Shown: piece after piece, positions 5,487-5,619 of the stretch
Position numbering within the stretch: position 1 is the stretch's first letter
Layout: each line of letters opens with the position of its first letter
Origin: Candidatus Nomurabacteria bacterium
GTDB taxonomy: Bacteria > Patescibacteriota > Minisyncoccia > Phycocordibacterales > PALSA-1337
DNA length: 5,619 bases
Direction of reading: 5' to 3'
Assembly (NCBI GenBank): GCA_943349555.1
Contig: CALQZK010000033.1
Span: forward strand, 1-5,619
The notes under the pieces: generated by a model
The model's database searches: none
The model's input: the letters and a program-made list of their open reading frames with translations, nothing else
What the model was told of the DNA's origin: nothing
Program-made: the position numbers and the translations under genes

Positions 5487-5515
5487 GGCATTTTTAAATT
5501 AATAATAATGCCAGA

Positions 5516-5521
5516 ATCATA
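5516..5521 (-). promoter_or_regulatory. Weak candidate -10 box for the secreted lipase gene
   Basis: TATGAT on the minus strand matches TATAAT at 5 of 6 positions and would give a 5' UTR of about 20-25 nt. No convincing -35 box lies at 16-18 nt. The phased repeats at 5535-5569 occupy the region where a -35 element or activator would sit. CATTAT at 5503-5508, preceded by TGG, is an alternative -10 box. Confidence 0.3.
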
Positions 5522-5534
5522 CAGAGCCGAGATT

Positions 5535-5569
5535 AAGATTCGATAAATTTATGATAAAGATTCGATAAA
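5535..5569. repeat. 13-bp direct repeat with 11-bp-phased GATAAA motifs
   Basis: AAGATTCGATAAA occurs exactly twice, at 5535-5547 and 5557-5569, with starts 22 bp apart. A further GATAAA between them (5553-5558) puts three copies at 5542, 5553 and 5564, exactly 11 bp apart and so on the same face of the helix. They lie between the terminator and the candidate promoter of the lipase gene, which fits a binding site for a regulator or an intrinsically bent upstream element. No known regulator is recognised. Confidence 0.6.
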
Positions 5570-5598
5570 AAAAATTCTCCGCTATGGAGAATTTTTTT
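5567..5598. terminator. Bidirectional intrinsic terminator
   Basis: TTCTCC (5575-5580) and GGAGAA (5586-5591) form a perfect stem around a GCTAT loop. Eight A lie on one side (5567-5574) and seven T on the other (5592-5598), extending complementarity to 13 bp. It works in both directions by symmetry. Since every gene here is on the minus strand, it probably ends an upstream minus-strand unit beyond the window and insulates the lipase gene. The last 21 bases (5599-5619) hold nothing I recognise. Confidence 0.85.
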
Positions 5599-5619
5599 GT
5601 CAACCACCCTTCCAAACCA

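Noticed and set aside
5535..5569. CRISPR or iteron origin from the repeats upstream of the lipase gene
   Set aside because: Only two full copies of a 13-bp unit exist, with no regular spacers and no cas, rep or dnaA-box context.
5598..5603. Perfect TTGACA (-35 consensus) on the minus strand beside the terminator
   Set aside because: The sequence 16-18 nt downstream falls in the terminator stem (around GGAGAA) and has no resemblance to a -10 box.
1..5619. tRNA or rRNA genes, insertion sequences or attachment sites
   Set aside because: No cloverleaf-like sequence, rRNA signature, transposase or terminal repeats were recognised on either strand.

Overview
All seven genes in this window lie on the minus strand, so transcription runs from high to low coordinates. 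The gene set suggests a Candidate Phyla Radiation (Patescibacteria, probably Parcubacteria-type) genome. The clues are an L10-L12 pair detached from rplKA and rpoBC, a winged-helix protein with a degenerate nucleotidyltransferase-like domain of a kind familiar from these genomes, a large secreted beta-helix/lipase with a C-terminal calcium-loop-like motif, and mostly absent Shine-Dalgarno sequences. This placement is inference from gene content; the window has no 16S rRNA gene or other decisive marker.

Reading with transcription: at the right edge (5567-5598) a perfect hairpin flanked by A and T tracts closes off whatever lies upstream. Next come a short region with 11-bp-phased GATAAA repeats and a weak promoter candidate, then an 816-residue exported protein (5486-3036). 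It joins an N-terminal right-handed beta-helix to an LCAT-family alpha/beta hydrolase with a visible Ser-Asp-His triad. Only 7 nt after its stop codon begins a well-preserved ribosomal protein L10 leader (3028-2962), followed by rplJ and rplL. The leader is the clearest regulatory RNA here and has mutually exclusive alternative pairings, one of which could mask the rplJ ribosome binding site.

Below rplL lie the winged-helix protein (1950-1306) and a five-helix membrane protein resembling the pore part of mechanosensitive channels (1254-562). The latter has its own extended -10 promoter overlapped by a perfect 8-bp inverted repeat, and is followed by an intrinsic terminator at 533-509. The T tract of that terminator overlaps the -35 element of a promoter whose predicted start point falls at the ATG of the next gene. 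That promoter would make a leaderless mRNA for a two-gene DUF4258-DUF2283 module (483-10), which looks like a toxin-antitoxin-type pair, although no function can be proved from sequence.

The main genes are ordinary for such a genome. The points that deserve attention are the L10 leader and its position against the lipase stop codon, the lipase fusion architecture, the operator-like repeats, the leaderless small-gene module and the scarcity of Shine-Dalgarno sites.
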